A DNA stretch of 64,000 nt, from contig UCEZ01000007.1 of assembly GCA_900471525.1 (NCBI GenBank), forward strand, positions 62,001 to 126,000, given 5' to 3'. The stretch comes from Hyphomicrobiales bacterium. GTDB taxonomy: Bacteria; Pseudomonadota; Alphaproteobacteria; Rhizobiales; Rhizobiaceae. The notes below the pieces were generated by a model. That model saw only the letters and a list, made by a program, of their open reading frames with translations, had not been told where the DNA came from and searched no databases. Below, piece by piece: positions 40,484 to 51,900 of this stretch. The translations under genes were made by a program, and so were the position numbers. Position 1 is the first letter of the stretch; every line of letters begins with the position of its first letter.

Positions 40484-40954
40484 TTACCAGAAGGAACAGG
40501 TGTCCGCTTTTTTCCGTCCCCCATTATAGGGCGTGACATAGCCCGCCGACAGCATTTCCTGAGCCGGATTCCGCCCATCGGAAAAGCTGATATCGGCCAG
40601 CACGCGGCCAAAATACTTGTCGCCGGAAATATGCATCAACTGGATTTCGCGTTGATCTCTGGTCAGGCTGGCGAGCGCCGCCCGCGCCTCTTGGCCGGCG
40701 TCGCGCGTTGTTGCGCAGGATGATTTCAGTTCCGGCGCGTCGATCCCGCGCAGTCGCACATAGACTTCCATGGTCTGCTGCGGCCAGGGCCTGGCTGCAA
40801 CCAGGATCGTATCGCCATCGATGACGCGGATGATCTCAGCACTCACCGGGCCAGTGATTTCTATTCGTTTGCTGGTTTCGGAGGCATGCCCGTTGAAAGC
40901 CAGGAATGGCGCGGTCAAGGCCGCGAGAAGGATTGGGGAGGGGCGAAACATCAT
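40484..40954 (-). CDS. Staphylococcal nuclease-like (thermonuclease family) secreted protein
   Basis: A 156-residue protein with a signal peptide (residues 1-24, SPILLAALTAPFLAFNGHAS) and one SNase-like OB domain. The active-site pattern of the family is present: RVIDGDTILV, VRLRGIDAPE (acid), GQEARAALASL, and SGDKYFGRVLADISF. It should hydrolyse DNA or RNA in the periplasm or outside. Its start may be ATG 40954 or 40951; a longer frame from a TTG at 40990 looks spurious. Convergent with acsA across the inverted repeat. Confidence 0.86.
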   Translation of the reverse strand: MMFRPSPILLAALTAPFLAFNGHASETSKRIEITGPVSAEIIRVIDGDTILVAARPWPQQTMEVYVRLRGIDAPELKSSCATTRDAGQEARAALASLTRDQREIQLMHISGDKYFGRVLADISFSDGRNPAQEMLSAGYVTPYNGGRKKADTCSFW

Positions 40955-41004
40955 GAATAGGAAAATATACCGATCATGATGCAAAGACAACAGGAATTAT
41001 TTCC

Positions 41005-41205
41005 TTAGAAATCGATCGCCCGGCCGTTGATTTCCCAATCGCCGAACCGAACCGGTTCCGCGCCGCCACGTCCGCCCAGTTCCTCTGGAAGTTCGAGAGG
41101 CTGTTGCGCCTTCCGGCGTTCCTCGGCTTCGGCCAATGCGCGCTGCGCCGCCGGCGAAAGGGGTTTGCGGGGTTCGGTTGCCGAATTGTCGTTGTCGTTT
41201 TGCAT
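41005..41205 (-). CDS. DUF1674 protein (succinate dehydrogenase assembly factor 4-like)
   Basis: A 66-residue protein of the DUF1674 family. The C-terminal hallmark is EPVRFGDWEINGRAIDF, close to the family RYGDWE-GR-DF motif; the N terminus is charged and disordered. The mitochondrial member Sdh8/SDHAF4 protects flavinated SdhA before complex II assembly. No sdh genes lie nearby. It lies 50 bases downstream of the htpX-divergent region and upstream of the nuclease gene on the same strand. Confidence 0.82.
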   Translation of the reverse strand: MQNDNDNSATEPRKPLSPAAQRALAEAEERRKAQQPLELPEELGGRGGAEPVRFGDWEINGRAIDF

Positions 41206-41289
41206 GCGAGGTCCAAATTTCCGCGAAAATGTTGAAGAATGCGGCTGATATCACCATCATATAGGAACCCTGCGTGCAAACGAAAGCCG

Positions 41290-41305
41290 TGATTCACGTG
41301 AAACG
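41290..41305. other. parS-like site upstream of htpX
   Basis: TGATTCACGTGAAACG, 14 of 16 to the consensus, in the gap between the divergent DUF1674 and htpX genes, about 13 kb from parB. Confidence 0.6.
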
Positions 41306-41329
41306 TTGGCAAATTTTGGAGATTGACCG

Positions 41330-42289
41330 ATGAACCTCATGCGCACCGCGATGCTTCTGGCCTTCATGACCGCATTGTTCATGGCGGTCGGTTTTCTTAT
41401 CGGCGGCAAAGGCGGCATGATGATCGCGCTTGTCATCGCTGCCGGCATGAATTTCTTCTCCTACTGGAACTCCGACAGCATGGTGCTGCGAATGTATCGC
41501 GCCCAGGAGGTCGATGAGCGCAGCGCGCCCGAATATTACGGCATAGTCAGCGACCTGGCAAAAAACGCCGGACTGCCAATGCCGAAGGTCTATGTCATTG
41601 ACAATCCGCAGCCGAATGCCTTTGCGACAGGGCGAAATCCCGAAAATGCCGCCGTTGCCGCCTCCACGGGCCTCCTGAATGCGCTGACCTATGACGAAGT
41701 TGCGGGCGTCATGGCCCATGAACTCGCCCATGTGCAAAACCGCGATACGCTGACCATGACGCTGACGGCAACGCTGGCCGGTGCCATCTCGATGCTCGGC
41801 AACTTCGCCTTCTTCTTCGGCGGCAATCGGGAAAACAACAACCCGCTTGGTTTCATCGGCGTGCTGGTGGCGATGATCGTCGCCCCGCTTGCAGCCGCCA
41901 TCGTGCAGATGGCGATCAGCCGCACGCGTGAATATTCCGCCGACCGGCGCGGTGCCGAAATCTGCGGCAAGCCCTTGGCGCTGGCCTCGGCCCTCGCCAA
42001 GATCTCGAATTTCGCGCATCAGGTGCCGAATGCCGAGGCCGAGCGCAATCCGGCCACTGCCCATATGTTCATTATCAATCCGCTGTCCGGCGAACGCATG
42101 GACAACCTGTTTTCCACCCATCCGGCAACCGAAAACCGGATCGCCGCGCTGCAACAGATGGCGCAGGAGATGTCGACGGTCTCGACGCCGCCGGTCAGGG
42201 CTGATAATCCGGTGCGCAAATCGCGCTCCGTGCCGCCGACAGGCTGGGGTCGCGGTGGTTCCGAACCACCGAAAGGTCCCTGGTCTTGA
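41330..42289 (+). CDS. htpX: Membrane zinc metalloprotease HtpX
   Basis: A 319-residue M48-family protease that degrades misfolded membrane proteins. Two N-terminal membrane segments (about 5-25 and 28-45) precede the catalytic part. The zinc motif is [11 protein letters not shown] at residues 130-140 (HExxH), followed by two more membrane segments (145-165, 180-200) and [14 protein letters not shown] with the third ligand Glu. GGAG is eight bases upstream of ATG 41330. The stop overlaps the rsmB start (TTGA), so the two are coupled. Confidence 0.95.
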   Translation: MNLMRTAMLLAFMTALFMAVGFLIGGKGGMMIALVIAAGMNFFSYWNSDSMVLRMYRAQEVDERSAPEYYGIVSDLAKNAGLPMPKVYVIDNPQPNAFATGRNPENAAVAASTGLLNALTYDEVAGVMAHELAHVQNRDTLTMTLTATLAGAISMLGNFAFFFGGNRENNNPLGFIGVLVAMIVAPLAAAIVQMAISRTREYSADRRGAEICGKPLALASALAKISNFAHQVPNAEAERNPATAHMFIINPLSGERMDNLFSTHPATENRIAALQQMAQEMSTVSTPPVRADNPVRKSRSVPPTGWGRGGSEPPKGPWS

Positions 42290-43704
42290 CGTCTGACGAT
42301 AATAAAACCGCTTCGCATCCGAAACGAAATAACCGCCCGCCCCGCAACCGTGGGCAAGGCCAGGACAACCCGGCCTTCGAGCGCAGCGACAAGCCGGGCA
42401 TCAGGGCGCGCCAGGCGGCAGCGAAGATGCTTGCGGCCGTGGTCGATCGGAAAACCTCGCTCGACGGCATGCTCGATGCCGGCAACGGCAATCCGGTCTA
42501 CCGGGAACTCAACGAGGCGGATCGTGCGCTTGTCCGGGCCATCCTGAACTCTGCGTTGCGGCAATTGCCGCGCATCGAGGCGATGATCGGCTCACTGCTG
42601 CAAAATCCGCTGCCGGAAGGCGCCCGGGCGCTCGATCATGTTCTTGTCGTTGCCGCCGCGCAGATCCTCTATCTCGATATTCCCGACCGCTCTGCCGTGG
42701 ATCTCGCCGTTGAACAGGCGCAGATCGATCCGCGCAACAGGCGCTTCGCCAGTTTGGTGAACGCCGTGCTGCGCCGCCTTTCGCGCGAAAAACAGGATCT
42801 GATCGAAACGATCGGCGAAAAGACGCCCGCAATTCCCACCTGGTTCTACAAGCGGCTGGTCGCCTATTACGGCGCGGACGAGGCCGCGCGCATGGCGGAC
42901 ACCCTTTTGACCCCTGCTGCCATAGACCTGACCGTCAAATCGGATGCCGCCGGCTGGGCGGAGCGCCTGAACGGTCGCGTCCTGCCGACCGGTTCCGTGC
43001 GTCTCGCCGGTTTTTCCGGTGCCGTGCCGTCCCTTGAAGGCTTCGAGGATGGCGAATGGTGGGTTCAGGATGCCGCCGCCGCCCTTCCCGCCCGGCTTTT
43101 CGGTTCGCTCGTCGGCAAGCGTGTGATCGATCTCTGTGCCGCGCCGGGCGGCAAGACGGCTCAATTGATTTTGGCGGGGGCAGATGTCACCGCGCTCGAC
43201 CAGTCGGCAAGCCGTCTGAAGCGTCTTCAGGGCAATCTCGCCCGTCTCGGGCTGGAGGCTTTGACGCAGGAAATCAACATGGCCGATTTCCGCACGGAAG
43301 ATCTGTTCGACGCCGCGCTGCTCGATGCGCCCTGCTCGTCGACCGGTACCATTCGGCGACATCCGGATGTGTTGTGGACCAAGGGGCCGGAGGATATCGA
43401 GAAGCTGGCCGTGCTGCAGGAAAAGCTGCTGCGTCATGCACTGACCCTGGTGAAGCCCGGCGGCCTCGTCGTCTTTTCCAATTGCTCGCTCGACAAGCGG
43501 GAGGGCGAAGAGGTCGCTGAGCGCATTCTTGCTGAGGGCAATTGCGAACGGGTGGCGATCCATCCGGCAGATTGGCCGGGCCTTGAGGATGCCATCACCC
43601 CGCTCGGCGAATTCCGCACCACACCGGCGATGATCCCGCCGCAGGATGGTTTTTCCGGTGGTCTCGACGGTTTCTATGCCGTTACCCTGCGCCGCAAGGC
43701 GTGA
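42286..43704 (+). CDS. rsmB: 16S rRNA (cytosine-C5) methyltransferase, RsmB/NOP2 family
   Basis: A 472-residue protein. The N-terminal NusB-like RNA-binding domain covers about 40-180 ([24 protein letters not shown]). The SAM domain has [19 protein letters not shown], with the catalytic Cys pair in [18 protein letters not shown] near residue 350 and [15 protein letters not shown] near residue 400. The start is TTG 42286, overlapping the htpX stop, with AAAGG upstream. It methylates C967 in E. coli. The first 35 residues are a basic, low-complexity tail. Confidence 0.92.
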   Translation: MTSDDNKTASHPKRNNRPPRNRGQGQDNPAFERSDKPGIRARQAAAKMLAAVVDRKTSLDGMLDAGNGNPVYRELNEADRALVRAILNSALRQLPRIEAMIGSLLQNPLPEGARALDHVLVVAAAQILYLDIPDRSAVDLAVEQAQIDPRNRRFASLVNAVLRRLSREKQDLIETIGEKTPAIPTWFYKRLVAYYGADEAARMADTLLTPAAIDLTVKSDAAGWAERLNGRVLPTGSVRLAGFSGAVPSLEGFEDGEWWVQDAAAALPARLFGSLVGKRVIDLCAAPGGKTAQLILAGADVTALDQSASRLKRLQGNLARLGLEALTQEINMADFRTEDLFDAALLDAPCSSTGTIRRHPDVLWTKGPEDIEKLAVLQEKLLRHALTLVKPGGLVVFSNCSLDKREGEEVAERILAEGNCERVAIHPADWPGLEDAITPLGEFRTTPAMIPPQDGFSGGLDGFYAVTLRRKA

Positions 43705-43935
43705 TGCGCACGTTGTTCCTACAGCATATTCGTTCGTCAACAGGCGGATTTCGCCCGTCAATTGACGCATTGAGCGCGTTTGCCTAAACAATACGGGCAC
43801 GATCCATAAAAGTTTAATGACTTTTCAGGCACGATCGGGGTCCTGAGTAGTATCGGGTGCGGACAGCAGTCATTCCGGTTTTTCGATGCGGCATGAAGCC
43901 CGGTCCGGGAGTGGGGAGAGACACGGGCGTCGACG

Positions 43936-45621
43936 ATGCAGATTTCAGACCGCCAGAGGCTTCTCTATCTGTATCTGCGTGAGGGTTGGCGCCGGTTCTC
44001 GCGCCGCCTTGCCCTGGGCCGCAATACCGCGTTCCGTTTCACCGGTACTACGCCGGATCGCCTGATCGTTGCCCCGACGGATTTACGGGCGGTCGATCCT
44101 TTCGTCGCTGAGGAAATCCTTCAGGGCCGTTTTCCGTTGGCCGGTCGCGTCCTCGATACGGAGGGCGAATCGCCGTTTGAGATGGATCTACCGTCGCAGG
44201 AATTCGGCGTGCGGCTGCATTCCTTCGGTTGGGTCCGTCATATGCGCTCGGTCAAGGAAGAGGAGGCCTTCGCGCAGCTGCGCCATATCGTCAACGATTG
44301 GATCGTTACTCATGGCCGCTATATTGGTGGCATCGCCTGGGAGCCGGATATCATTGCCCAGCGCCTGATTGCCTGGTTGTCGCATTCGCCGATCATCCTG
44401 CGCAATGCCGAACACGCTTTTTATCGCCGATTCCTCAAAAGTCTGGCTTTCCAGGTGCGGTACCTGCGCCATGTTGCCGATACCACCTGCGACGGTGAAG
44501 CGCGGCTGCGGGCGCGTATCGCCCTTGCCATGGCTTCTGTCGCCATGCCCGCCTCCGAATCGACGATCCGCAAGGCCGCGCGCAATCTTGATCTGGAACT
44601 CGACCGGCAGATCCTGCCGGATGGCGGCCACAGTTCGCGCAATCCGCGTACCGGCCTGGAATTGCTCATCGATCTGCTCCCGTTGCGCCAGACCTATGTC
44701 AATCTCGGCCATGACGTGCCGGCCAAGCTCATACCCTGCATCGACCGGATGTATCCGGCCTTGCGGTTCTTTCGGCATGAGGGGGGAGAACTGGCGCTGT
44801 TCAATGGCGCCACCTCGACGCTTGCCAACGAACTTATGGCCGTCCTCCGCTACGACGAGACCGCCGGCGCGCCCTTCAAGGCTCTGCCGCATCTTCAATA
44901 CGAACGCCTGGCGCATAATAATGTCGTTGTCATCATCGATACCGGCAAGCCGCTGTCACCGGAATTGTCGCGAACGGCGCACGCGGGCTGCCTGTCGTTC
45001 GAAATGTCGTCCGGACGGCATCGCTTCGTCATCAATTCCGGATCGCCAAAGTTTGCCGGCGAACGATTCCGCCAGCTGGCCCGGCTGACTGCCGCGCATT
45101 CGACAGTGACCATCAACGATCGCTCTTCATCGCGCCTGTCACAGTCGCGATTCCTCGGTCCCATCATTACCGGCGGCGTCTCGAAAGTCACCGCGCGCCG
45201 CGAGGAACGTGCCGGACAGCCGGATGCCGTCATCGCCAGCCATGACGGCTACGTCCAGACCATTGGCCTGGTGCACGAGCGCGACATCAGCATCAACGGT
45301 CAAGGCAACGCGGTTCGCGGCCGCGATCGGCTGTTCCAGCCGGATGGCAAGGAGCCGCCGGAAACCAACACCGCCGTTGCCGTTGCCCGGTTTCATATCC
45401 ACCCTTCGATCAACATCCGCCAGCATAGTCCGCACGAGGTCTATCTGACCGCGCCTGACGGTGAAACCTGGCTGTTCACCTGCCGCGACAGCGAAGTCAC
45501 GGTCGAGGAAGACATTTTTTTCGCCGACCCTTCCGGTGTCCGCAAGACCTCGCAGCTGACTGTGACCTTCGCAGCCGCGTCGCAGCCGGAAATCCAGTGG
45601 ATTTTTTCGCGCGAAGCGTGA
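43936..45621 (+). CDS. Heparinase II/III family protein
   Basis: A 561-residue protein with an N-terminal alpha-helical barrel-like region (LYLYLREGWRRFSRRLALGRN, about 1-300) and a C-terminal heparinase II/III-like domain (about 310-555, including GCLSFEMSSGRHRFVINSGSPKFAG and VTINDRSSSRL). Such proteins are polysaccharide lyases or degrade capsule. No signal peptide is seen at this start. RBS choice is unclear: GGGGAGAG lies 17 bases before the ATG. It is adjacent to rsmB and purH, a common rhizobial arrangement, but its substrate is unknown. Confidence 0.85.
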   Translation: MQISDRQRLLYLYLREGWRRFSRRLALGRNTAFRFTGTTPDRLIVAPTDLRAVDPFVAEEILQGRFPLAGRVLDTEGESPFEMDLPSQEFGVRLHSFGWVRHMRSVKEEEAFAQLRHIVNDWIVTHGRYIGGIAWEPDIIAQRLIAWLSHSPIILRNAEHAFYRRFLKSLAFQVRYLRHVADTTCDGEARLRARIALAMASVAMPASESTIRKAARNLDLELDRQILPDGGHSSRNPRTGLELLIDLLPLRQTYVNLGHDVPAKLIPCIDRMYPALRFFRHEGGELALFNGATSTLANELMAVLRYDETAGAPFKALPHLQYERLAHNNVVVIIDTGKPLSPELSRTAHAGCLSFEMSSGRHRFVINSGSPKFAGERFRQLARLTAAHSTVTINDRSSSRLSQSRFLGPIITGGVSKVTARREERAGQPDAVIASHDGYVQTIGLVHERDISINGQGNAVRGRDRLFQPDGKEPPETNTAVAVARFHIHPSINIRQHSPHEVYLTAPDGETWLFTCRDSEVTVEEDIFFADPSGVRKTSQLTVTFAAASQPEIQWIFSREA

Positions 45622-45747
45622 CAATCGACCCGGTAAAGCCCTCGTCGCCGTGACTCCGGTTTCTTCACGGGGAAAGCTGTGTTAACGGCAGGCGGACATT
45701 TGCCGGAAGCCCCTCCCGATATCCGGCGCCTACCAAGGAGCTTGATG

Positions 45748-47361
45748 ATGGCTGTTGCCTCCAAGAAAATTCCCGCCCCGGATCAGGTCACTGTCCGCAC
45801 TGCCCTTCTCTCCGTTTCCGACAAGACCGGTATCGTCGACCTCGCGCGCGCGCTTCACCAGAAGGGCATCCACCTGGTTTCGACCGGTGGCACACACAAG
45901 GCGCTTGCCGATGCGGGTCTGCCGGTCACCGATGTGTCCGAACTCACCGGTTTTCCGGAAGTGATGGATGGCCGGGTCAAGACCCTGCATCCGGGTGTTC
46001 ACGGCGGCCTTCTGGCGATCCGGGACGATGAAGATCATGTCCAGGCGATGACGACGCACGGCATTACCGGCATCGACCTCGCCGTTATCAATCTCTATCC
46101 GTTCGAGGATGTGCGCGCCAAGGGTGGCGACTACCCGACAACGGTGGAAAACATCGATATCGGCGGCCCGGCAATGATACGTGCCTCGGCCAAGAACCAT
46201 GCCTACGTCACCGTCGTCACCGACGCCTCCGACTACACGGCACTTCTGACCGAGCTTGGCACAGGGGTTGCGACCTCTTTCGCTTTTCGCCAGAAGATGG
46301 CCGCCAAGGCCTATGCCCGCACCGCTGCCTACGACACGGCCATTTCCGGCTGGTTCGCCGAAGTCCTCGAGACACCGATGCCGCTTCACCGCACCATCGG
46401 CGGCGTCCTGAAGGAAGAGATGCGTTACGGCGAAAATCCGCATCAGAAAGCCGGATTCTACATCACCGGCGAGAACCGTCCGGGCGTTGCGACGGCAACC
46501 CTTCTGCAAGGCAAGCAGCTCTCCTACAACAACATCAACGACACCGACGCCGCCTTCGAGCTCGTCGCCGAGTTCCCGGCCGAAAAATCGCCGGCGGTTG
46601 CCATCATCAAACATGCAAATCCTTGCGGCGTCGCCACCGGCTCGACCTTGCTTGAAGCCTATGAGCGCGCCCTTGCCTGCGATTCCACCTCTGCCTTCGG
46701 CGGCATCATCGCGCTCAACCAGGAACTCGATGGCGCAACGGCCGAAGAGATCGTCAAGCTGTTCACTGAGGTCATCATCGCCCCGTCGGTCAGCGATGCC
46801 GCCGGGATCGTCATTGCCGGCAAGCCCAATCTTCGCCTGCTGGTCACCGGCGCCCTGCCCGATCCTCGTGTGCCGGGCCTGACGGCCAAGACCGTCGCTG
46901 GCGGCCTGCTGGTGCAGACTCGCGACAACGGCATGGTCGAGGACCTCGAATTGAAGGTCGTTACCCGGCGCGCACCGACGCCCCAGGAACTCGAAGACAT
47001 GAAATTCGCCTTCAAGGTGGCGAAACACGTAAAATCGAATGCCGTCGTCTACGCCAAGGACGGTCAGACCGTCGGCATCGGCGCCGGTCAGATGAGCCGC
47101 GTCGATTCCGCCCGCATCGCCGGCCTGAAAGCCGAGGAAGCCGCCAAGGCGCTTGGCCTGCCCGCGCCGCTCACCCATGGTTCGGCGGTAGCCTCGGAAG
47201 CCTTCCTACCGTTTGCAGACGGCCTGTTGTCGATGATTGCTGCTGGCGCTACCGCCGTCATCCAGCCGGGCGGCTCGATGCGTGATCCGGAAGTCATCGC
47301 TGCTGCCGACGAGGCAGGCGTCGCCATGGTGTTTACCGGAATGCGCCATTTCCGGCATTAA
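45748..47361 (+). CDS. purH: Bifunctional AICAR transformylase/IMP cyclohydrolase
   Basis: A 537-residue enzyme for the last two steps of purine nucleotide synthesis. The N-terminal MGS-like IMP cyclohydrolase domain has [46 protein letters not shown] and the lower [20 protein letters not shown]. The transformylase part has [27 protein letters not shown], with the catalytic Lys and His, and a closing [24 protein letters not shown] chose ATG 45748, seven bases after AAGGAG; ATG 45745 is possible. Confidence 0.96.
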   Translation: MAVASKKIPAPDQVTVRTALLSVSDKTGIVDLARALHQKGIHLVSTGGTHKALADAGLPVTDVSELTGFPEVMDGRVKTLHPGVHGGLLAIRDDEDHVQAMTTHGITGIDLAVINLYPFEDVRAKGGDYPTTVENIDIGGPAMIRASAKNHAYVTVVTDASDYTALLTELGTGVATSFAFRQKMAAKAYARTAAYDTAISGWFAEVLETPMPLHRTIGGVLKEEMRYGENPHQKAGFYITGENRPGVATATLLQGKQLSYNNINDTDAAFELVAEFPAEKSPAVAIIKHANPCGVATGSTLLEAYERALACDSTSAFGGIIALNQELDGATAEEIVKLFTEVIIAPSVSDAAGIVIAGKPNLRLLVTGALPDPRVPGLTAKTVAGGLLVQTRDNGMVEDLELKVVTRRAPTPQELEDMKFAFKVAKHVKSNAVVYAKDGQTVGIGAGQMSRVDSARIAGLKAEEAAKALGLPAPLTHGSAVASEAFLPFADGLLSMIAAGATAVIQPGGSMRDPEVIAAADEAGVAMVFTGMRHFRH

Positions 47362-47449
47362 AGGCGGGTCGCGTGAGCCCTGTGGGTTCGCCTGGGACTG
47401 CTGGCGATGAGGGTTATGGTGTCGGGCGCCAAGCTCTCCTATCCGTCAT

Positions 47450-47512
47450 GGTCGGGCTTGACCCGACCATCCATGGGCTCGGGAAATGGATCCTCGGGTC
47501 AAGCCCGAGGAT
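47450..47512. repeat. Palindromic repeat cluster after purH
   Basis: Two hairpins: GGTCGGG-CTTGA-CCCGACC (47450-47468) and ATCCTCGGG-TCAAG-CCCGAGGAT (47490-47512). The second is the same 23-mer as copies at 55915-55937 (inverted) and 55998-56020. It lies in the 199-base gap between convergent purH and the MFS gene and could act as a terminator. Confidence 0.85.
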
Positions 47513-47560
47513 GACCGGAAGTGTTGTAATACACTCTAAAACAACCCCGTCTTGCTCTCC

Positions 47561-48952
47561 TCACGCTGCTCTATTCGCCGGATAAGGAGTGCGGATCAAG
47601 ATCAGCAGTCCGACCGCCAAGAACACCACCAGCGCCATCATGCCGATGCGGGCTGATCCTGTCATCAAGGTGACGGTGGCGACGGATGCGGGTGCCAGAA
47701 ACGTCGTTGCGCGCCCCGATAGCGCATAGATGCCAAAGTAACGTCCCGCTTCATCGGCACTGACGCTCCGGGCCAGATAGGAACGGGAGGAAGCCTGGAC
47801 CGGACCGAACGCAATGCCCACGAGCAGGCCGAAGACGATATAGGCTTTCTCCGCGGCGGTGCCGAACAGGCCGCCAGCATCGGTGGTCGGCAATTGCAGA
47901 AGCCCAAATAGGGTATAGCCTGGCCCGGTCGAGACAATCCCCAGAGTTGCGATGGTCAGGCAGATCAGGCTGGCGGTGACGATGACTTTCGAGCCGAGTT
48001 TCGCATCGAGCCGGCTGGCGTAAAGGCAGCCGCCGATGGCCACGACATTGAGAATGATACCGTAAACGCCAAGCTCGACCGTTTGCCAGGCAAACATGCT
48101 GGCTGCAAAGGTGCCGCCAAGAGCCAGCAGCCCGTTGACGCCATCCTGAAAGATCATCCTGGCGATCAGAAAGCGCAGGATGCCCGAACGGTGCCGCAGT
48201 TCTCCGATCGTGTGCCGCAGCTCGGTAATTCCGGCACGCACGGCGATCGCAGCTGGCATCGACGCTTTGTGCGCGTCCGGCGTGAACAGGAACATCGGCA
48301 GGATGAAGATCAGATACCAGACGGCTGAGATCGGTCCGGTGATGCGGGCATCGGCGCCGGTTGCCGGGCTAAGACCGAACAGCGGGTCGATCCCCAAAAT
48401 TGTTTTGCCGGATTCCGGGCTCCCGGCCAGAAGTGCCACGACGGCGATCAGGACGATCATGCCGCCGAGATAGCCCAGTCCCCAGGCCATATTGGAGATT
48501 CGCCCGATCTGGCTTTCGCTGACTAGCCGCGGCATCATCGAATCGTTGAAAACGATCGAAAATTCCGCCGCGATCGATGCCAGGATGATGAAAATGAACG
48601 GATAGATCAGCGACGACCCTGGCACGGCAAACCACAAGAGTGCCAGCGAGATGATCTTGATGACGGCGAAGAAGGCGATCCAAGGCTTGCGCGCCCCGGT
48701 TTGGTCGGCGATCGAGCCGAGCACGGGCGACAGCACCGCGATGACGATGCCGGAGATGGTCAGCGTATATCCCCACATCGCCTGCCCGTAGGCCGGATCG
48801 TCGGTGAGCCGGGAAACGAAATAAGGGCCGAAGATGAAGGTGATGATCACCGTGAAGAACGGCTGGGCCGCCCAGTCGAACAGCATCCAGCCCGCAAGAC
48901 CGGCGCGCGATACTTTCGGCTCGTCGCCGGCCCCTGCCGTGATGCTGCTCAC
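47561..48952 (-). CDS. MFS transporter, UMF1/Atg22-like
   Basis: A 463-residue major facilitator with about 12 membrane segments. The N terminus GLAGWMLFDWAAQPFFTVIITFIFGPYF matches the UMF1 family, which resembles yeast vacuolar amino-acid effluxer Atg22. The motif GSIADQTGARKPW after the second/third segment is the MFS loop, and FNDSMMPRLVSESQIGRISNMAWGLGYLGG is the family block. I chose GTG at 48952, with GGAG six bases upstream; the frame is open to 49042. Substrate unknown. It follows gdh on the same strand. Confidence 0.85.
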   Translation of the reverse strand: MSSITAGAGDEPKVSRAGLAGWMLFDWAAQPFFTVIITFIFGPYFVSRLTDDPAYGQAMWGYTLTISGIVIAVLSPVLGSIADQTGARKPWIAFFAVIKIISLALLWFAVPGSSLIYPFIFIILASIAAEFSIVFNDSMMPRLVSESQIGRISNMAWGLGYLGGMIVLIAVVALLAGSPESGKTILGIDPLFGLSPATGADARITGPISAVWYLIFILPMFLFTPDAHKASMPAAIAVRAGITELRHTIGELRHRSGILRFLIARMIFQDGVNGLLALGGTFAASMFAWQTVELGVYGIILNVVAIGGCLYASRLDAKLGSKVIVTASLICLTIATLGIVSTGPGYTLFGLLQLPTTDAGGLFGTAAEKAYIVFGLLVGIAFGPVQASSRSYLARSVSADEAGRYFGIYALSGRATTFLAPASVATVTLMTGSARIGMMALVVFLAVGLLILIRTPYPANRAA

Positions 48953-48995
48953 CCGATTCTCCACTGCCCGTCTGCCCCGTTCAGGGCAAACAGTG

Positions 48996-51900
48996 TCACC
49001 TCGTCCTGTTCTGCGCAAGATCGCTGAGCAAACCCGCTGCAACGGTGATCTTGGCCAGTGTCGTCTCGCCCTTCTCCGTCAGCTGGGTCAGCTGGTCGGT
49101 CACGCGGGAAATCCGGCTGCGATCGCCGTCCTGCCAGGCGCCGACCGGATTGCGTTCGCCCTTGTTGCCGGTAAGCGCGGCGATGGTGATGTCTTTGCGC
49201 GCAGTGGAGATGTCGTTGATGCTGCGCGAAAGGGCCATGGCCTCGTACTGTTCGGTTGCCGAAACGCGCTCCGCCGCAGCCAGCAGCCGGGCGATCCGCA
49301 GGCTCTGCGTCACGCCGAAATAGCTCTGCGCCGTGCGGGCCAGTGTCACGCCGGTATCGGCGGCGATCTGGATGATTTCCGGTACGAAGGTCATGACGGC
49401 GAGGGCCGCGATCTCTTCGGCAAGCGCTGCCGGCACGCCGCGTTCGATGAAATAGGCGGCCCGCTGGGTGACTTCAGCCGTCGCATCCTCCGGTATGGAG
49501 CTTTGCAGCGTGGATTTCAGCTTCTGCAAGGCATCCCGCAGCTGCTCGACGGCCTCGCCAAGCGGCGCCTGCATCGCCTTGGTCCGGAGCGTCCGTTCGG
49601 TGACGATCGAGAAGATGTGCGCCACTTCCTGGTAGAGCTCGTTCTGCACCGCGCCGCTGATGACGTTGTCGAGTGCGTCGATCTCGCCATAGATGCGCTT
49701 CAGGTCGTAGCCGTCGCGTGTCAGCACCGCGGCCTTGACCACGTCAGCGGGCATGAAGCCCGTCTGGTCGATCAACGTGCTGACGAAGGGAGGTCCACCG
49801 CGATTGATAACGTCGTTGGCCAGAACCGTCGCAATGATTTCGCGGCGCAGCCGGTGCTCGTTGATGTCGCCGGCGTGAGCCTTGTGCATCTTCGCCGGGA
49901 AATAATCCCGCAGCGTCGTCAAGAGATAGGGATCGTCCGGCAGGTCGCTGGCGACGATCTCGTCGAACAGCACGATCTTGGCGTAGGAGAGCAGCACGCC
50001 GATTTCAGGGCGCGTCAACGCCTTGCCGCTCTGATAGCGTTCGCTCAATGCTTGGTCGTTCGGCAGCACCTCGACCTTGCGGTTGAGGTGGCCATCCGCT
50101 TCCAGCCGGGTCATCAGCCGGGCAAGGGCCGTGCGGTTGCCGGCGCCTAGCATTTCCGTCAGTGAAATCGAGAGCGACTGCTCGTAATTGTTCCTGAGAA
50201 CCAGTGCTGCCACTTCATCGGTCATCGAGGCCAGCAGCGTATTGCGCTTGGTTCGCGTCAGCCGGTCGTCGCGCATGGCAGAGGCGAGCGCGATCTTGAT
50301 ATTGACCTCAAAGTCGGAGGAGTTGACGCCGGCCGAATTGTCGATGGCGTCGGAATTGCAGCGTCCGCCTTTCAACCCGAAGCCGATGCGGCCGCGCTGT
50401 GTGACACCGAGATTGGCGCCCTCGCCGATCACCTTGGCGCCGACTTCGTCGGCAGTGATGCGGATCGGATCGTTGGCGCGGTCGCCGACCTCCGCATCCG
50501 TCTCGGTGACGGCGCGGATATAGGTGCCGATACCCCCGAACCAGAGCAGGTCGACCGGGCTTTTCAGGATCGCCGTCATGATCTCGAACGGTGTCGCCTG
50601 GCTTTTCTCTAGACCGATCGCCGCCATCGCCTGCGGCGTCAGCGTCACCGATTTTTCCGTGCGCGGAATGATCATGCCGCCTTTCGACAGCGTGGTCCGG
50701 TCGTAGTCCTGCCAACTGGAACGCGGCAGGTTGAACATGCGCTTACGCTCGGCAAAGGATTTTTGGATGTCCGGATCAGGATCGATGATAATGTCTCGAT
50801 GGTCGAAGGCGGCGATCAGCCGGATTTTCTCCGACAAAAGCATGCCGTTGCCGAACACGTCGCCCGACATATCTCCGACGCCGACAACGCTGAACGGTGT
50901 CGTCTGGATGTCGATGTCCATCTCGCGGAAATGCCGCTTGACGGTTTCCCAGGCGCCGCGCGCGGTAATGCCCATCTTCTTGTGGTCATAGCCGGCAGAG
51001 CCGCCTGAGGCAAAGGCGTCGTCCAGCCAGAAGCCGGCTTCCTGGGCCAGACCATTGGCGGTATCGGAGAAAGTCGCCGTGCCCTTGTCGGCGGCGACGA
51101 CGAAATACGGGTCGTCACCGTCGATCCGCAGCGTGTCAGCCGGCGGCACGACGTCCTGGCCAACGATGTTGTCGGTGATCGACAGAAGGGTGCGAATGTA
51201 GGTCTTGTAGGCCTCGGTGCCGGCCTTGAAGATTTCGTCACGCGTGCCGCCAACCGGCAACTGCTTCGGAAAGAAGCCGCCCTTGGCGCCGACAGGCACG
51301 ATGACGGCGTTCTTGACCTGCTGTGCCTTAACGAGGCCGAGCACTTCGGTGCGGTAGTCCTGCGAGCGGTCAGACCAGCGCAGTCCACCGCGCGCCACCT
51401 TGCCGAAGCGCAGGTGCACGCCCTCGACCTGTGTGCCGTAGACAAAGATTTCGCGGAACGGCCGCGGCTCGGGCAGTCCGTCGAGGATCTTCGGGTCGAG
51501 CTTGAAGGCCAGCATCGCTTTCGGGTTGCCGTCGGCGTCGCGCTGGAAATAGTTGGTGCGCAACGTTGCCTGCACGGCGTTGACGTAGCGGCGCAGGATC
51601 TGGTCTTCGTCCAAGCTGGGAACATCGTTCAGCGCCTGTTCGATCGCCGCTCCGATCGCCGTCGTGCGTTTTGTCTTCGGCTTGTCCTCAAGCTTCGGGT
51701 CCATCCGGGTGACGAAAAGCTTGAAGATGTCGGAAGCGATAGCCGGATACTTGTTGAGCGTATCGGCGAGATAGCCTTGCGAATAGGTAATGCCGGTCTG
51801 GCGCAGATAACGCGCATAGGCGCGCAGCACAGTCACTTCACGGGCGGTCAGGCCGGAGAGCAGGATCAGCCGGTTGAAGCTGTCATCTTCGATCAGGCCG

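Noticed and set aside
43705-43935. 231-base gap between rsmB and the heparinase-family gene
   Set aside because: No ORF, hairpin, tRNA or repeat was recognised; it must carry a promoter, but no clear -35/-10 pair stands out.
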